DNA of 64,000 nt from Panagrolaimus kolymaensis (Eukaryota > Nematoda > Chromadorea > Rhabditida > Panagrolaimidae): contig JAJQJQ010000005.1 in NCBI GenBank assembly GCA_028622995.1, forward strand, positions 5,580,001 to 5,644,000. The letters are read 5' to 3'. Below, one piece after another: positions 1 through 12,500 of this stretch. Each line of letters opens with the position of its first letter. The stretch's first letter is position 1. The position numbers and the translations under genes are program-made. The notes below the pieces were generated by a model. That model searched no databases. It saw only the letters and a list, made by a program, of their open reading frames with translations, and was not told the origin of the DNA.

Positions 1-1
1 T

Positions 2-193
2 AAAAAAAGGAAGCGTTTCCGCGAATTAAAAACAGAAGTGGATAATAATAAGGATGTTGCTGCTTGCTCGCCTAGTGCTTCTACTACTGCCGAATTTTTT
101 TTCCTTCATATTAATCCAATTCTTAAAACTTATGAAGAAAAGGGGTTTCTTAAAAAGAGAAAAGTTTTTGAAGATTATAAAAAAATAATGTGA
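2..193 (+). CDS. 3'-terminal exon of an unidentified gene (partial)
   Basis: An open frame enters from the left edge and runs 63 codons to a TGA at 191-193. The peptide starts with a lysine/arginine-rich stretch (KKRKRFRELKTEVDNN), has a serine-rich linker, and ends in a hydrophobic-to-basic helix-like segment (FFLHINPILKTYEEKGFLKK). That ending faintly resembles the C-terminal BESS motif of MADF-domain DNA-binding proteins, but the likeness is weak and I do not assign it. The start and any upstream exons lie outside the window. It lies on the opposite strand to shn-1, whose remaining exons must lie further left, so it may be nested in a shn-1 intron or may mark the end of a neighbouring gene. 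Confidence 0.4.
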   Translation, partial: KKRKRFRELKTEVDNNKDVAACSPSASTTAEFFFLHINPILKTYEEKGFLKKRKVFEDYKKIM

Positions 194-367
194 AATCATT
201 GGAGCCTCATTGACACAGACATGAAAAATGGGAGAAATAAAAAAACAACTCGTAAATTATGTCATTCATTTTTTGAATGACATCCGCGGCATCGCCAAGG
301 TCAAAAGTGCCAGTATTCCTCCATTTTTGATTCTTGAAATTCCTGGAAAAAAAAGACAAAATCTTAC

Positions 368-3300
368 CAGCTTGTTGCGGATTATGATGTTGAATGATTT
401 CAGCTACACCGAGATGAGCTACAATATGGGCAACATGAAGAGCTGTTTGACCTTGCTTATTTGTGATTGAAGCATCAGATCCACGGAAAAGTAACACTTT
501 TGAACATTCTGGTCTATTATTGACTGCGCAAACATGCAATGGAGTATTTCCATTAACATTTTGGGCATTGATATCTGCGCCATAATAAAGCAAATGTTCC
601 ACGTGTTTCATGAGTCCGTTTTTGCAAGCCTGAAAAATAGGAAGTTATTTATTTTTGGAAAGAAGTGAAAGGATAATTTTTTCAGCAACAAAAACTGAAC
701 TTCATTTCAACTTCAAAGTAACGAAAAGTGAAAAATCTACTTGCGCTCAAGCAATTATCCTTTTTTCTTTCTTTTTCGAAAAATCCATGACCAAGTTATT
801 ATTTTTTCAACGACTTGACGTCGACAACCACCAACCCTCATAATCTACTTATTTATTTTTGAAGTAGTTGTTGATGATGATATGTATTATTATTACCTGA
901 TGTAATTCATGATTTCCATGCATATCAACAATTCCAACTTCAGCTGCTTCACTTAAGAGCAATTCAGCCACGCTATCTGCTGAGTCTGTTGTGAGCATGG
1001 AATAATAAAGAGGGGTGAGACCAATAGGATCGCGATAATTAGGTGAACCACCAAGTTCCAATAAAGTTTTAACATTTTCTGTTATTGATAAAAATGCAGC
1101 TTTATGCATTCCAGTTTGACCTTCAGAATTACGAAAATCCAAATGTGCTCCACCTCCAACAAGAGCAATCAAAACATTTCGATTATTTGGAATTCCAGCT
1201 GCTAAAGTCAAAGGAGTTTCACCTTGAGCATCATGAAAATTTGGATCCATTCCTTGATTACACCATTTTTCAACCTTTTCTGCATTTCGATTTTGGACAT
1301 AATCCATAAATTTCTTTAAATTGGATTTTGAATGCATTTGTTTCAATGCTTTTTCATCCAATTTTAACATTTTGTATACACGCTTTTTAAATTTTAATTC
1401 CAAATAAGGTACACAGTCATGGAAACTAAAGGTAATCATCGTGTTAAAAACTCGTTTACAGTAGTTAAAAAAAAACTCACGGATATTCACGAATGGGTCG
1501 ATCTTCAAGTAAAAATTTTCCTGCTCGACCGTCGCAAGGTGGAAGAAATAAACCAAAATTAAATGATTGAGGAAGAGCCTGTAAAATATTATATAAATTT
1601 ATTACGGAGTTTCAAACACAATGTCTTTGAAAAAGAAAAAATAGGAAGATTCAAAAAAAGAGTTACAAACGATAAATGAATCATAAATCAAGCAAATCTT
1701 AAACATTTAGAAAAAAATAAATAAAGTGGCTTTCATTATTTAGTACCGGAATGAATGCCCAATTGACCTAGAAGTTTGCGGTGGCTCTCCTGTTATTTTT
1801 TAATTCAAAAAAATAAAAAAACACAAATGACAGTTATTCGAATTTTGATGATGAAGAAAATCATTAGAAGAATTTTTAAGGTCAGGGGCAGAAAAATGGA
1901 GGCTCAACGAGAAAAGCTAATTATGAAGCGATAAAAAAAGAAAGGAAAAACGGAAAAAATTTCAATTTTTTATTAGTCTTCCAGGGACAAACAAACTTGG
2001 ATGAAAATTTAACCATTTTTGGGGCAACGAGATTTGGTATTTTTATCATCTATAGTTTCATAACAGTATTATTTTTAAATTAAACAAAAAATCTATCCAT
2101 TTCCCCAAAAGCTAATGAACAAATTTTCCAATGATGACTGTGAAAAGGATGGAGAGATTTGCGCTTAATTAGAGCACCATAATTCGTAAAGGAACGAAGA
2201 AAAACAATTCATCCGAGTGCATAAAGATTATCGCCTCATTATAAAAAAATTTCTCTTCATTTCATTTTTTCAAACAAAAAAGAAGTCAAAAACGAGAAAA
2301 ATTAAGGAAAATAGTTTCGGAAAAAGAAAACGTTATTTTTTTTTTGTTGACGCTCGTAGTAACATTGGTGAAATCCAATGAGGTAGTACTTTAGTGGAAA
2401 AAAATATCCACGAGAGATAAAACAAAGTCATTTTTTGTTGGTTGGTCAAAAGAGTGTCTGTCAATTTTATCTATCATCGTCGGGAAGGATGGTTTACTAC
2501 GTAAGTAAGTGTACAGTACGTGAATAGATTTTACAAAATTCGGAGTAGTTTGTTTGTATCGATTTGAAGCAACAAAAAAAAAGATGGAAGAGCTGAGATC
2601 AGCGAGAAAAAAAGGAAATTGCTTTTTTCTTCCTTTCTCAAAATGGAAACTTCAAAGAAAGGGAAAATGAATGAAATTAAAATTGTAATAAACTGTCAAA
2701 AAATAATAAAAGCGATAGTGTCAAAAATTTATGAAAAGCGTGACAAAAATATGTCAAAAATTAAAAATTTGTTTAGCTTCTGGCTTTTAAAAAGAAAGGC
2801 ATAAAGAGCTACCGTAGTAAAAATGTGTAAAAACGATTTTTAAAAATTAAGTGATACATTCAGAATAAAAGCTGTTAAAAGTAAAATTTAACAAACCTGT
2901 GGAAGTGCAGCAAAGAGCTTCCTTTTGATATCCCAAACTATTTCATCCAATGGTATGGTCAAACATTTCTGAAAAACAAAAAAATAGAATTAAAAAACAT
3001 GAAAAATCTCAGCGTAAAGAGAAAATCATTCATTCGATAATGGACAAAAAATTTTTGCGTTTTTTAGAACTCGAAACAAAAAAGGTTTGATTCGACCTAA
3101 TCATGGTAACCCTCCCTCCCTCCATTCTCCATCCATTATTTAGAAATCACTTTGTTGTTACTCCAAAACTAAATCCCCTTTTTTCTGCTACTTTTTTCGC
3201 CAAATTAAAAACTATATTTTAAAAAAGGTTTTTTTGTTCTCATATAAAAGCATTAAGAAGCATTTGGTTTTGATTTTAAATTGCAGAAAAAAATATATGG

Positions 3301-5075
3301 AAAAATGAAAATTGTCAGAATCAAGGAGAATAAAAAAGAATAAAAAGATTGGTACTGAATGTGGGAATAATAAATATGAATGCTACGCTTCCAAAATTGA
3401 CTGACTTTCTTCTTTGTTGCTGCTTCTAAGGTGCGCAAAAGCGGTTCCCCTTTGGTCAATCAAAGTGAGGAGAGTGAAGAAAAGCGGGTGGGAGAATTGA
3501 AGGGGAACAAAAGCAGAAATACAAACACCCGGTTGGTGATTTCTTTCTCTTTTCTTTGAATTAAAAAAAAGTTTTGGTCATTTTTTTGTTGTTATATAAA
3601 GTTTTTCCTCAAGAAATGAGAGCTCGAGGAGAGAGGAAAACATGAAAAATCTCGAGAGAAGGGTTTCATAGTATTAAAAAAAACTGATTTGAAATCGGTC
3701 GCCGCAAATACATCAAAAAATGAAAATGATTCAAACATGTTCCATTTTGTTTTTGTTTCTCTTCATTTTAGAAAGATATCAAAAACAGAACCAAAAAAAC
3801 ACCGATATTTTGAATGTTGGTGTGAGATGAAAAAAAAAGACTGATGTTTTGCTTTTGTTTCAAAATTGCTAAGCGATTCAAAACATCTATATAGTATTTT
3901 TCAGCGAATAAAAAACAAAAACAAAGACGGAACCATCTAAAGATATTCGAAAAGAAAGTGCATTTACGAAAAAAATAAAACATTCAATTTTTGACTTTAG
4001 CTTGAGGAATTGGCATTTAGCTTTTTAGATTTAAAAAAACATTCGAGCAGTCTTAGTCATCAGATAGATCAGACAAATTATGGCCACAGTATATTTTAGC
4101 AAACATTAATCAATATGCATTCGATGATTTTCTTCCCTTGATTCAAGGCTTTCAATTCAAAAAATCTTTGTGTAAATGCCAAATACAGAAACGCTCCATT
4201 TGCGATGGCGTAAAAATGACCAAACCCTTTATCGTCGTATAAATTTTTTTTGAAAAAAACGTCTTTGTTCAACAACTTTTTACTTTCAAAAATAAAAGCG
4301 ATAAAAATGTCGTTATTAGCATTTTTTGCTTTATTGCTTCCGCGCTTTTTTTTCTTACAAAAAGTCAAAGAAAGGAACGATTGTTTACCCTAAAGTTTTG
4401 TTATGTGTATTTCTTCGGTGTTTAAAGGAAAGAAAAAAAGGACAAAACTTTTCTTGTCATCTCATCGGTCGTTGTCGTTGTTGTCAATTCACTCGGCCAT
4501 GACTGACCAAACCAAGAAAAAATTGCGAAAATAACAAGTGATTTTAAGAAAAGTATTTTTTTAAAACAGGCTGAAGGAAGAAAGAGAAAAAAAGTATTAT
4601 AAATTTTATAATATTTTTTGTTAAGCTTTTTAAGGAGCTTGAGTTAATTTTGCTGCAAATTTTTGCGATTTTGCAAACGATGCTGGAGTGGAGAATAATT
4701 AAACGTTGGTTAGTTGGTTCAAAAAAGAAAACCTTAGTTTGTTTCGCCTCAACATCTAGCAAAAAAAATTATTTCTTTGTTGTTGCGGTATCCCTTACCA
4801 AAATAATAAACCCCATTTTTATTTTAATCAATTCCATTATTAAAAAAGCTAACCTGTATTTGAAGTTCGGGAACAAAAATTTGTAAATTAATCAATGATT
4901 CAGTTAGCTCGCTTCCAGCTAACGATGGTAAAGGGCTATCATTCATACTTGTAAATTCTTGTGGATGATTGGATGAAAGAGTCAAAAGACCACCACCTCC
5001 AGTAGCTGCTGAAGAGCTATTAACAGATTGTTGGCGTGAATGCAAATTATGTCCAGTAACAGCATATTGTGACAT
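368..5075 (-). CDS. shn-1: Shank scaffold protein, N-terminal half (partial)
   Basis: Shank proteins scaffold postsynaptic and membrane signalling complexes. Five exons can be chained in phase: 4854-5075, 2897-2968, 1481-1578, 897-1425 and 368-629, about 394 residues. After a Ser/Gly-rich start come the ubiquitin-like SPN domain (FGLFLPPCDGRAGKF, then VPYLELKFKKRVYK) and the linker helix ALKQMHSKSNLKKFMDYVQ. Six ankyrin repeats follow, for example GETPLTLAAG, GLTPLYYSML and GNTPLHVCAV. This order is the Shank N-terminus. The chosen start is the ATG at 5073-5075; the frame is open upstream but holds no other ATG. The PDZ, proline-rich and SAM parts are not seen and should lie beyond the left edge. 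Introns 1 and 2 are long (1,885 and 1,318 nt), unlike most here. The last donor (GTAAGA at 362-367) leaves an ambiguous downstream extension. Confidence 0.9.
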
Positions 5076-5774
5076 GATTTCAGCAAATAGCGCCGCCACT
5101 TTCTCACAAATTATGATATTAATAAAATAAAAAGAATAATAATTCGAAGGAGGGAAATGAGCTCAAAGGCTCTTTCCGGAAAATCTTTTTTCCTGAAGCA
5201 GTTAGTCAGTAGCAGCCGTTGAAATGTGCTACAATCAAAGAGGAAAAAAACAGGGGCAAACCAATAATATCTGAAAAAGTAATGAGGAAATTACTAATAA
5301 GTTTTTTTGAAATCAACGCAGAGAGAAATGAAAAAAATAAATTAGCCGCCATTAATCACAAAAAATTATTTTTATTTTTTATAAAAAAATTGTTTAAAAA
5401 TGATCGTCGAAAAAAAATAAGGGGAAGGAGAAAGATCGATAACGATCTTTTTAATGCGCAATCACACGCTTCGTTCGAATCAAATCGAATGGGAAGAAAG
5501 GCATCATCACGGAAGGCAGACCAAAAAAATAAATATAAGAGTATGAAAAATAGGTTTTTAATGTGACGGGAAAAAAAATATCGAGAGATATATTTGGGAT
5601 TTTATGTTATTATTTTCGGGAAGAAAAACAATATAAAAATTTTAAATAAAAAGAATGAATTGTCTGATGGGGTTTTCCTGCGGTCATTTAAAGGCAGTCA
5701 AATGGGATTATCGCGGAAGAAACATTATCATAACTTGTTAGATTTCACGCATTGCAGAAAATAATAAAAAAATG
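5076..5774. other. Gene-free stretch upstream of shn-1
   Basis: This A/T-rich stretch would hold the shn-1 promoter and 5' UTR. I see no clear initiator, conserved exon or RNA gene. A plus-strand open frame at 5219-5566 is lysine/asparagine-rich low-complexity sequence and is not supported as a gene. Confidence 0.5.
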
Positions 5775-6586
5775 GGCACTTTTCTAGTTTAGCACCCCCT
5801 TCTTTTTACGTTTATTTTTTTCAATTTTTCATTCTTTTTTTACTAGATTTTTGTATGGAATTTTTTCCATAAACAGTAAAGATACTTTCATTTACTTTGA
5901 AATGATAACTAAGTTAATAGATAGTATGATATGATACTTTTTGGGATCCAAATTCTTTATTAGTTCGACATATTTTCTTTACTTTAAAATACTTTTTAAA
6001 ATCTATCCTTTGACTATAGGAATTCATGGATCTTTTAGAATTACTTGGATTTTGGATCTTTTAACTTTATGAGTCCTTTAACTTTAAGGATAATGAATCA
6101 AGGATCTTTTAGATTTCCGGATCCTTTGGATCCTTTAACTTTATGGATCCTTGGAACCTTGGATCCTTGAATCATGGATCCTTCGATAATGGATTCTTTG
6201 ATCATGGATTTTTTGACTTTATGGATTTTCAAGTGTATTTGAGTTTTTCATTTTTGGATCTATTAGTTTCTTTGAATATTTTTTTTTATTATCTTTGGAT
6301 CCTTCGAGTTTAGTCCTCATCAGTATCTTTTATCCTTTCCTTTTTTCTCTTTTTATCCTTTAACATTTTATGTTCTTCAATTATTTTATATCCAAGAAAT
6401 GATCCTTTCAATAGCATCAAGTTTTAAAAATAAATCTTTGAAGCTTCCGTAGTCGAGTGGTTTAGTAGTTGGCCGTCCGATCTGGCAACAATCTTGATCG
6501 AAAGGACGTATGCAGATAAAAAAAAAGAATGAAAAATTGAAAAAAATAAACGTAAAAAGAAGGGGGTGCTAAACTAGAAAAGTTCC
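5775..6586. mobile_element. hAT-like MITE, 812 bp, long TIRs, 8-bp target duplication
   Basis: Near-perfect inverted terminal repeats of about 70 bp bound this element. The left end begins GGCACTTTTCTAGTTTAG; the right end, read inward, begins GGAACTTTTCTAGTTTAG. Both continue through a CACCCCC block into a T-rich tail. The element is flanked directly by the 8-bp duplication AAAAAATG at 5767-5774 and 6587-6594, the size made by hAT-superfamily transposases. It has no transposase frame, so it is non-autonomous. The interior (about 6030-6310) is a degenerate run of GGATCC/GGATCTTT-like words separated by TTTAACTTTATG, and near the right end there is a tRNA-like segment. The duplication is A-rich, so it is weaker evidence than the TIRs. 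Confidence 0.75.
6443..6511 (+). pseudogene. tRNA-like fragment inside the MITE
   Basis: The text TAGTCGAGTGG at 6450-6460 fits the pol III A-box consensus TRGYNNARNGG. A degenerate B-box-like GATCGAAAGG follows at about 6496-6505, at a spacing usual for a tRNA. The acceptor ends do not pair and the T-arm is not intact, so this is not a working tRNA. A tRNA-derived relic, as in SINE heads, carried by the MITE is the likeliest reading. Chance is not excluded. Confidence 0.35.
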
Positions 6587-6594
6587 AAAAAATG

Positions 6595-9500
6595 AGAAAG
6601 GGTCTTATTTTTTAAATTTGAGGAGAAAAGTTAATTGAAAAAAATGGTTTCAAATAAAAATAGTTGCGTGGTGCCAAGAAAAATAAATTGCGTGTGGATC
6701 AATTTTAATGTTTTGGGATTTGAAACTAGTTTAAAATATCTAATGGCTTGGGGCTTTGAAGAATAAGTTAGTTAGGAGAGTCACGAACGATGAAGATAAA
6801 AACTGCATTCAAATAAAATTGGATCAGCCAAAATTTTTGCATATAAATGATTTGAAATTTTATTCAAAAACGTGAAGAGCAAAGGCGAAAACGTTTGTTA
6901 CAAAATAGCAGCCATTGAAGCATATAAATAAATTTCAAATATATGAAGCGCATTTGACGATGATGACAAATAAACTTGTTTAAATTCAACCTTTTTAAAC
7001 CATGTTTTTGTTATTCTTCCACAATTCCAAATTAACCTCAAAAACAAGGATTGGAAGACAAAAATAAAATTTTTTAATCTGGGCAATTATCGACTTAAGG
7101 AGGCAGACTTCATTCGCACACGCATGCAAGAGATAAACCTTTAAGGTATCGAAGAACAGCTTTTTGATTCGAGAAAACAACAACCCATTGCTCAATATGA
7201 AAAAAAAGTTTGCTTAAAGTAGAGAACATTGAGATCAAATAAAAACGATTTTAGGCATAAATGAAATATGTTCGATGTTTATCGCGCTTTCAGCCTTCAG
7301 GTCAAATAAGAAGCAAAAAAAAAACAGTAGTGTAATAAAGCAAAGCAAGAAAACAACGATGACCCTCAAACTGTTGGCAAAGAAAAAAACGAGAAAAAAA
7401 CATATGGCATAAAAAATTTTTTGGTACCGATGAGCAATGATGATGGGTTTATATTTGGCTTAAAGAGGTCAAAACAAGTTAATCATCAATTTATTAGATG
7501 GAGAAAAATAAACAAACAAAGGTACATTGCATTGTAAAATAATCGGTAAATGAATTGGCAGAGATGGCACAAAATGACGATATTGTAAAAATCTAAATCA
7601 AAATAATGATAACAAGCGAAAACAATTTTACATGGTAAACAAAAACTATAGATGAAAAGAGAACAATTTAATTTTTACTTGATGTTGACAAAATTATTAT
7701 CATAAAGCTCGATCTCTCTAACGTAATTTAGAAAATCCTCCATCAAAGCTTAAACATTCTTTAAGTAAGACTTCACTAATCAAACAACCAAAAGCATATT
7801 TCTTCGCCTGGTTAAACAACAATAATATCCTCAAAGAAAAACTAATGTAAAGTATTATATTTTCAAAGTTGATTGAATCATCATCATTATAATAATCTGG
7901 TTTTTTCTAATGATTCTTAGCTTAATCGGATATTCTTTTCGTCTATATATCTTAGACTAACTAACTAACTTTTTTTCTTTCCTATTCCTCTCTTTATTCT
8001 TTTAGATGAGATCCATTAAACAATGTCCACATCAAACGTATGTACTTCCACTTTTTATCCACTCAAAAAAGCATTCTATTCTATATTGTTTCTAAAAAGC
8101 TAAATAAATTGTCGTAAATCAGTCATCAAAAAAAAGAAGGATGACAGAAGAAGAAATAAACGCGTGAGACACCGGCGACCAGTTCCTCTCTTTTGCTTCA
8201 TGGAAGAAGTCGTTTTTTGGTTTGACTTTGCTTACGATGAACGCCCTCTGGCAATAAAGCCACAGCTACAAGAAAAGAAGAAAAAACATTAAAAAGACGA
8301 GGATCAAGAAAATTAACAAAAATTATCTGTTGTTGACGAAACTTTTTTTGATAAATGTTTGGTGGATTTATTGTGATTGAATCAAGGCTTTTTCATTGCT
8401 TTTTTGGAAGAAGTGACAAATAAAAAATAAATGTTTGCGCAACGAGCTTGGGAAAAAATAATATAGAATTAAAGAAAAATAGCCAACGGCTATGATGAAG
8501 CAATAATGATTCAGTTTTTTGATTGAGAATAGGAACGTTTAAAGGATTTAAGTAAAAATATATATGGGAAAATAGTAAAGTAAAAGCCTAAATATAGGTT
8601 CAGAAGCACCATTGCAAGTTGCCAGCAAATTTAAACTTTGTGATTTCGAAGCCTAAAGTTGGATGGTTGCAATTTCCATCATAAATAATTTCAATGCCTG
8701 AATGATTCTGAATACCCTCTTCTACAAACAAAACCTTCAAACAAAAAAAACCTATTCATAAAACCTTCTTCTTATTTTTTTCTAAAAAAGTGGTGGCGGA
8801 AGAAGAGAGAATTTTTCTATTTTGAAGAAAAAATCAGGAAGAAAAAAAGTTGAAACAAAAGAAAAATATAAGCGTTAAAGAAAAATTTAACAAAAACAAA
8901 GAAAATTTACTTAAAAAAAGACAACAAGCTGTCAGCAAAAATATGTCATAAAAGGAGAGGAAAACAAAACCAGAAAGGAGAGAAATCGATTCGAGTTGGT
9001 TTGCTTTATACCTGAATAATGTTTGTATGAGTGTGTCCTCAAAACAACTTGAGTTGGCGTGTCGCTGAAAAATTTGCATAGAGCTGAACGCACCTTTTAG
9101 AGAAGTGGAGAAAGAAAGATGGGGAGGTTCGTAAATGAAATCGAAAGGTGAAACAAAACCTGCGCGAACGAAGAACGCAAAACCTATAGCTCCCCAACTA
9201 AATGAGAGAGTGAGGAAAGACGGCGTCGTCCAGTATGCAGGTTTACCCCCGCAAAAAATAAAAAATTAACCGATGCGCAGTGGCAAACAGCACCAACAAA
9301 AGCAACCTTGAAAGCTTCTTTCCATACGTTGTTTTTTGATTTGATGGAAAGATGACAATCGAATGAGGGAAGCGATATTTTTTTTGTATGCGAAATTGGT
9401 TCGACGCCAAAAATAACTATAGTGCCAGCAATGACGATGGACCTATAGACCGATGGATGAATGGTGATGGCCTTTCCGGTCTTCTTTCTCTCAATAATAC

Positions 9501-12500
9501 GCATATATATCGAATAAAAAAATCTGCCGACAAAACTTTTTTTTATTGGACATGGATCATGTTGTGACAAGGATGGAAGAAGAAAGCGATCGACGGTTAT
9601 CTTTCAACAACATTGATTTTATTGTTTTTTATGAGATTTAAAAATAAAATTAGATATCATCTTTGAGAAGGAAAAAACAATATTAAAAAACAAGTTTAAA
9701 TAGAGGGAAGAATAGTAAAAAAGTGAGATAGCTTTTTGGATAATTAAAAAAAGTACTTAGTCATACATACATATTTGTATAATATTTATTTATTTTTTAA
9801 ACCCAAGTATTTTTCGATTTAAATTTTAAACCGCTCCAAAAAACAACAGCTTTATAAGTAATTTCAATAACAGCGATTCATCACTTTCTTAAAAACCTTC
9901 AAACGTCTCTCAAAATTGCCAAAAATGAAAAATGACTTTCCACGGATTGAAAAAAATGCGCCAGATTCAGGAAATTACGATAGTTTAAAAGCCATTTTGG
10001 AGAGAGAAAAAATAAATCCTTTGCAAAAATATTTATCATCGTTCACAAAGATCTGTTTTGAATAAATATTAGAAAGGAATCAGTTTTGAACTTGACATTT
10101 TGCACAATGCATAGACGGAAAGAAAGCACCATCATCACCTTTATCAACAAGACGACATTCGTAAAAAAAGAAATGTCAAACATCAAAGAGTCTCATCTTC
10201 GCTTAAAAGGCAAGGATTTTAAAGGCAAAAAACCGCGGAACAACATAACAAAAAAAGCAAGCGGCTTCAAAGATCGAAAGAAAAAAAAAAGTGAGAATCG
10301 GAAAGATTAGTGACTGAAAAAGCACATAAAAAGCATGAGACTTTGCTTCGTTAAACTATTTTTTTTTACCAGATATAGTCAACTTATTTTTTTGTTGTTG
10401 GTTGAGGAAGAAGGTGTTCCTTAAAAAGAGATTAGAATAAAAAAAGATAAAAAAAAGTAATGATGGAGGAAACAAAGCAAAAAAATAGTAAACAGGTTTG
10501 CGAGCTTTGGAAGGATTTTAATTAAATATATTAGTCAGTCACTGTCATCGAGTTTTTGGTTTAGTTTGGTTTGGAATCGAATTAAGGCAACTTTTTTCCA
10601 TTCATTTTTTTTTTCTTCTTCTTTTAATGGTTGGTCAATAGTCAGTTTTCTTTCTTTTTTGTATACATAGAAAATAAGAGAAATGAGTTTGATTGGAGCT
10701 CCCTCTGCTCCTGGAAAAAACTGTCAAAAAAATGTACGGAAACAGCTCCTTGAGAAAGAAAGAAAAAAAAGTATTAAGGAAGAAAATTGAGGGCGCAAAA
10801 AAAGATGATTCGAAACTGGATCGTTGCTGGATTGATGATGAATATTTTGGTACATAAAAAGAAAATAAATATATTTTTAAAAGCTTTTTCGCAAAGGATA
10901 AAAGAAAAATTATTCTGTTTAGAATAAAAATATAAGGTTAAAGTTGATCAGGTTTGATGTGGGTCCAAAAAAATATAAATCGACAGGAAAGGAAATGCAA
11001 GGCGTTGATCGGATAAAAAAAACTATTAAACAGTTAAAAAAAAATGGATAGTTAGATTAATTCTTCAAAGTTAAAATGAAGTTAGAAAAACTTTTAAGAA
11101 AATGGGGAACGGGAAAGCAAATTCTCAAATAAAGGAATTATATTTAATAGATTTTTTCTTTTTTTTCTTCGTATGATATTTACAGAAACATCTTTTACAT
11201 GTGGTTTTCTTAACTTTTGATAAAGCCATTACAAAAAACTAACTACCCACCGATGCTTTTATTCAAAAACTAAACATTTTAACTAAAAATTTAAAAATCA
11301 ATATAAATTATTATTACTTTTTTAACTCTTTTTTTGCTAATGATTTCAATCTTTCATTTTGTATTTTCTTTTACTTGGTTTTGCCTCAAGTATTCCATCC
11401 ATCTTTATTTTTTCTTTATTCGGTCACTAAGCTTTTTTCCATCGTTAAATTTCAATTCACTAACGTACATCGCAACCTCCATCATCCACTTGATTTTAAA
11501 CCAATTCAATTTTTTCTTTTCTTTTATTCTTTGACTTCCTTCATTATTATTATTCACGATGTTGAATTTTTTGTCATCATTGACGGACACTTTCTCTCTC
11601 ATATTTTCTTTCATTCACTCACACGCACACTCAAAAAAAGAAAGTGACCAAAATAAATTAAGAATTAGAGTTTAAAAAAATGAAAGAGGGTTTAAATCAA
11701 ACTAACGATGATAGACAGAGTTTAACAAAAATGAAAGTAACTAAAAAAAGTTGCGAAAACAAAGTTTTATATAAATTTATAAAACATTTTTATTCGCGCG
11801 CAAAAAAAGCTAAGTGATAGAAAGCTGATTTTAATTTTAAAAACCAATTACAAAAAAGGGCCACATTTAAGAAGAAAAAAATGAAATACAATCAATGGAA
11901 AATTCCGAAGGAACGTTTGTAAATAATCGTTTTCATGGAAAAATTGCATATGTTCCACAATTTTGAAGATGATGAAGGATGTGAATGCAGGCTTTCATTT
12001 GTGTACACAATAAGAAGCACACATACAAGGAAAAAAGTTTTCCGATCATTGCCACATGATTATTTAAGAAACGCGATATCTGTATTTCTTCAAAAGTGTT
12101 GTAGAAAAAACAAAAACGTCTGAGAAAAATAAAACGCTTTAAAAAATGAAATAGAAAATAACTCAAGGAATCACAACATTTATTACTGTGCTTAGAAAAA
12201 AAAAACAAAACATCGGTTAACGTTGAAGCAAAAACATTTGTTTTATAAAAATTTTGAAGAATGCAAGAGAATAAGCTCTTCCGCTAAAACGAATAAGCGT
12301 GATTCAGAAGATGACTTTTAAGGCAAAAATCAAATTTTAACGAAACAAAAACAAAGTTTAGAATGATTAATAATAAAACATGGAAAAATTAATCATTTTT
12401 TAAAATTCTAACCTTTCTAAAACTTTTAAAAAAACGAAATCAAACATTGAAAAATTCCTAAACTTTAATGTTCGTGGCAAAGTAGGAAGAATTTATTTCA

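Noticed and set aside
228..470. Plus-strand open frame over the shn-1 ankyrin exon
   Set aside because: Most of it is antisense to a conserved shn-1 exon and it has no family resemblance.
6443..6511. Functional tRNA gene
   Set aside because: The acceptor stem does not pair and the B-box is degenerate.
11334..11647. Overlapping Phe/Ser-rich plus-strand frames as a membrane-protein gene
   Set aside because: They are low-complexity T-rich translation in two frames at once, with no splice context or family motif.
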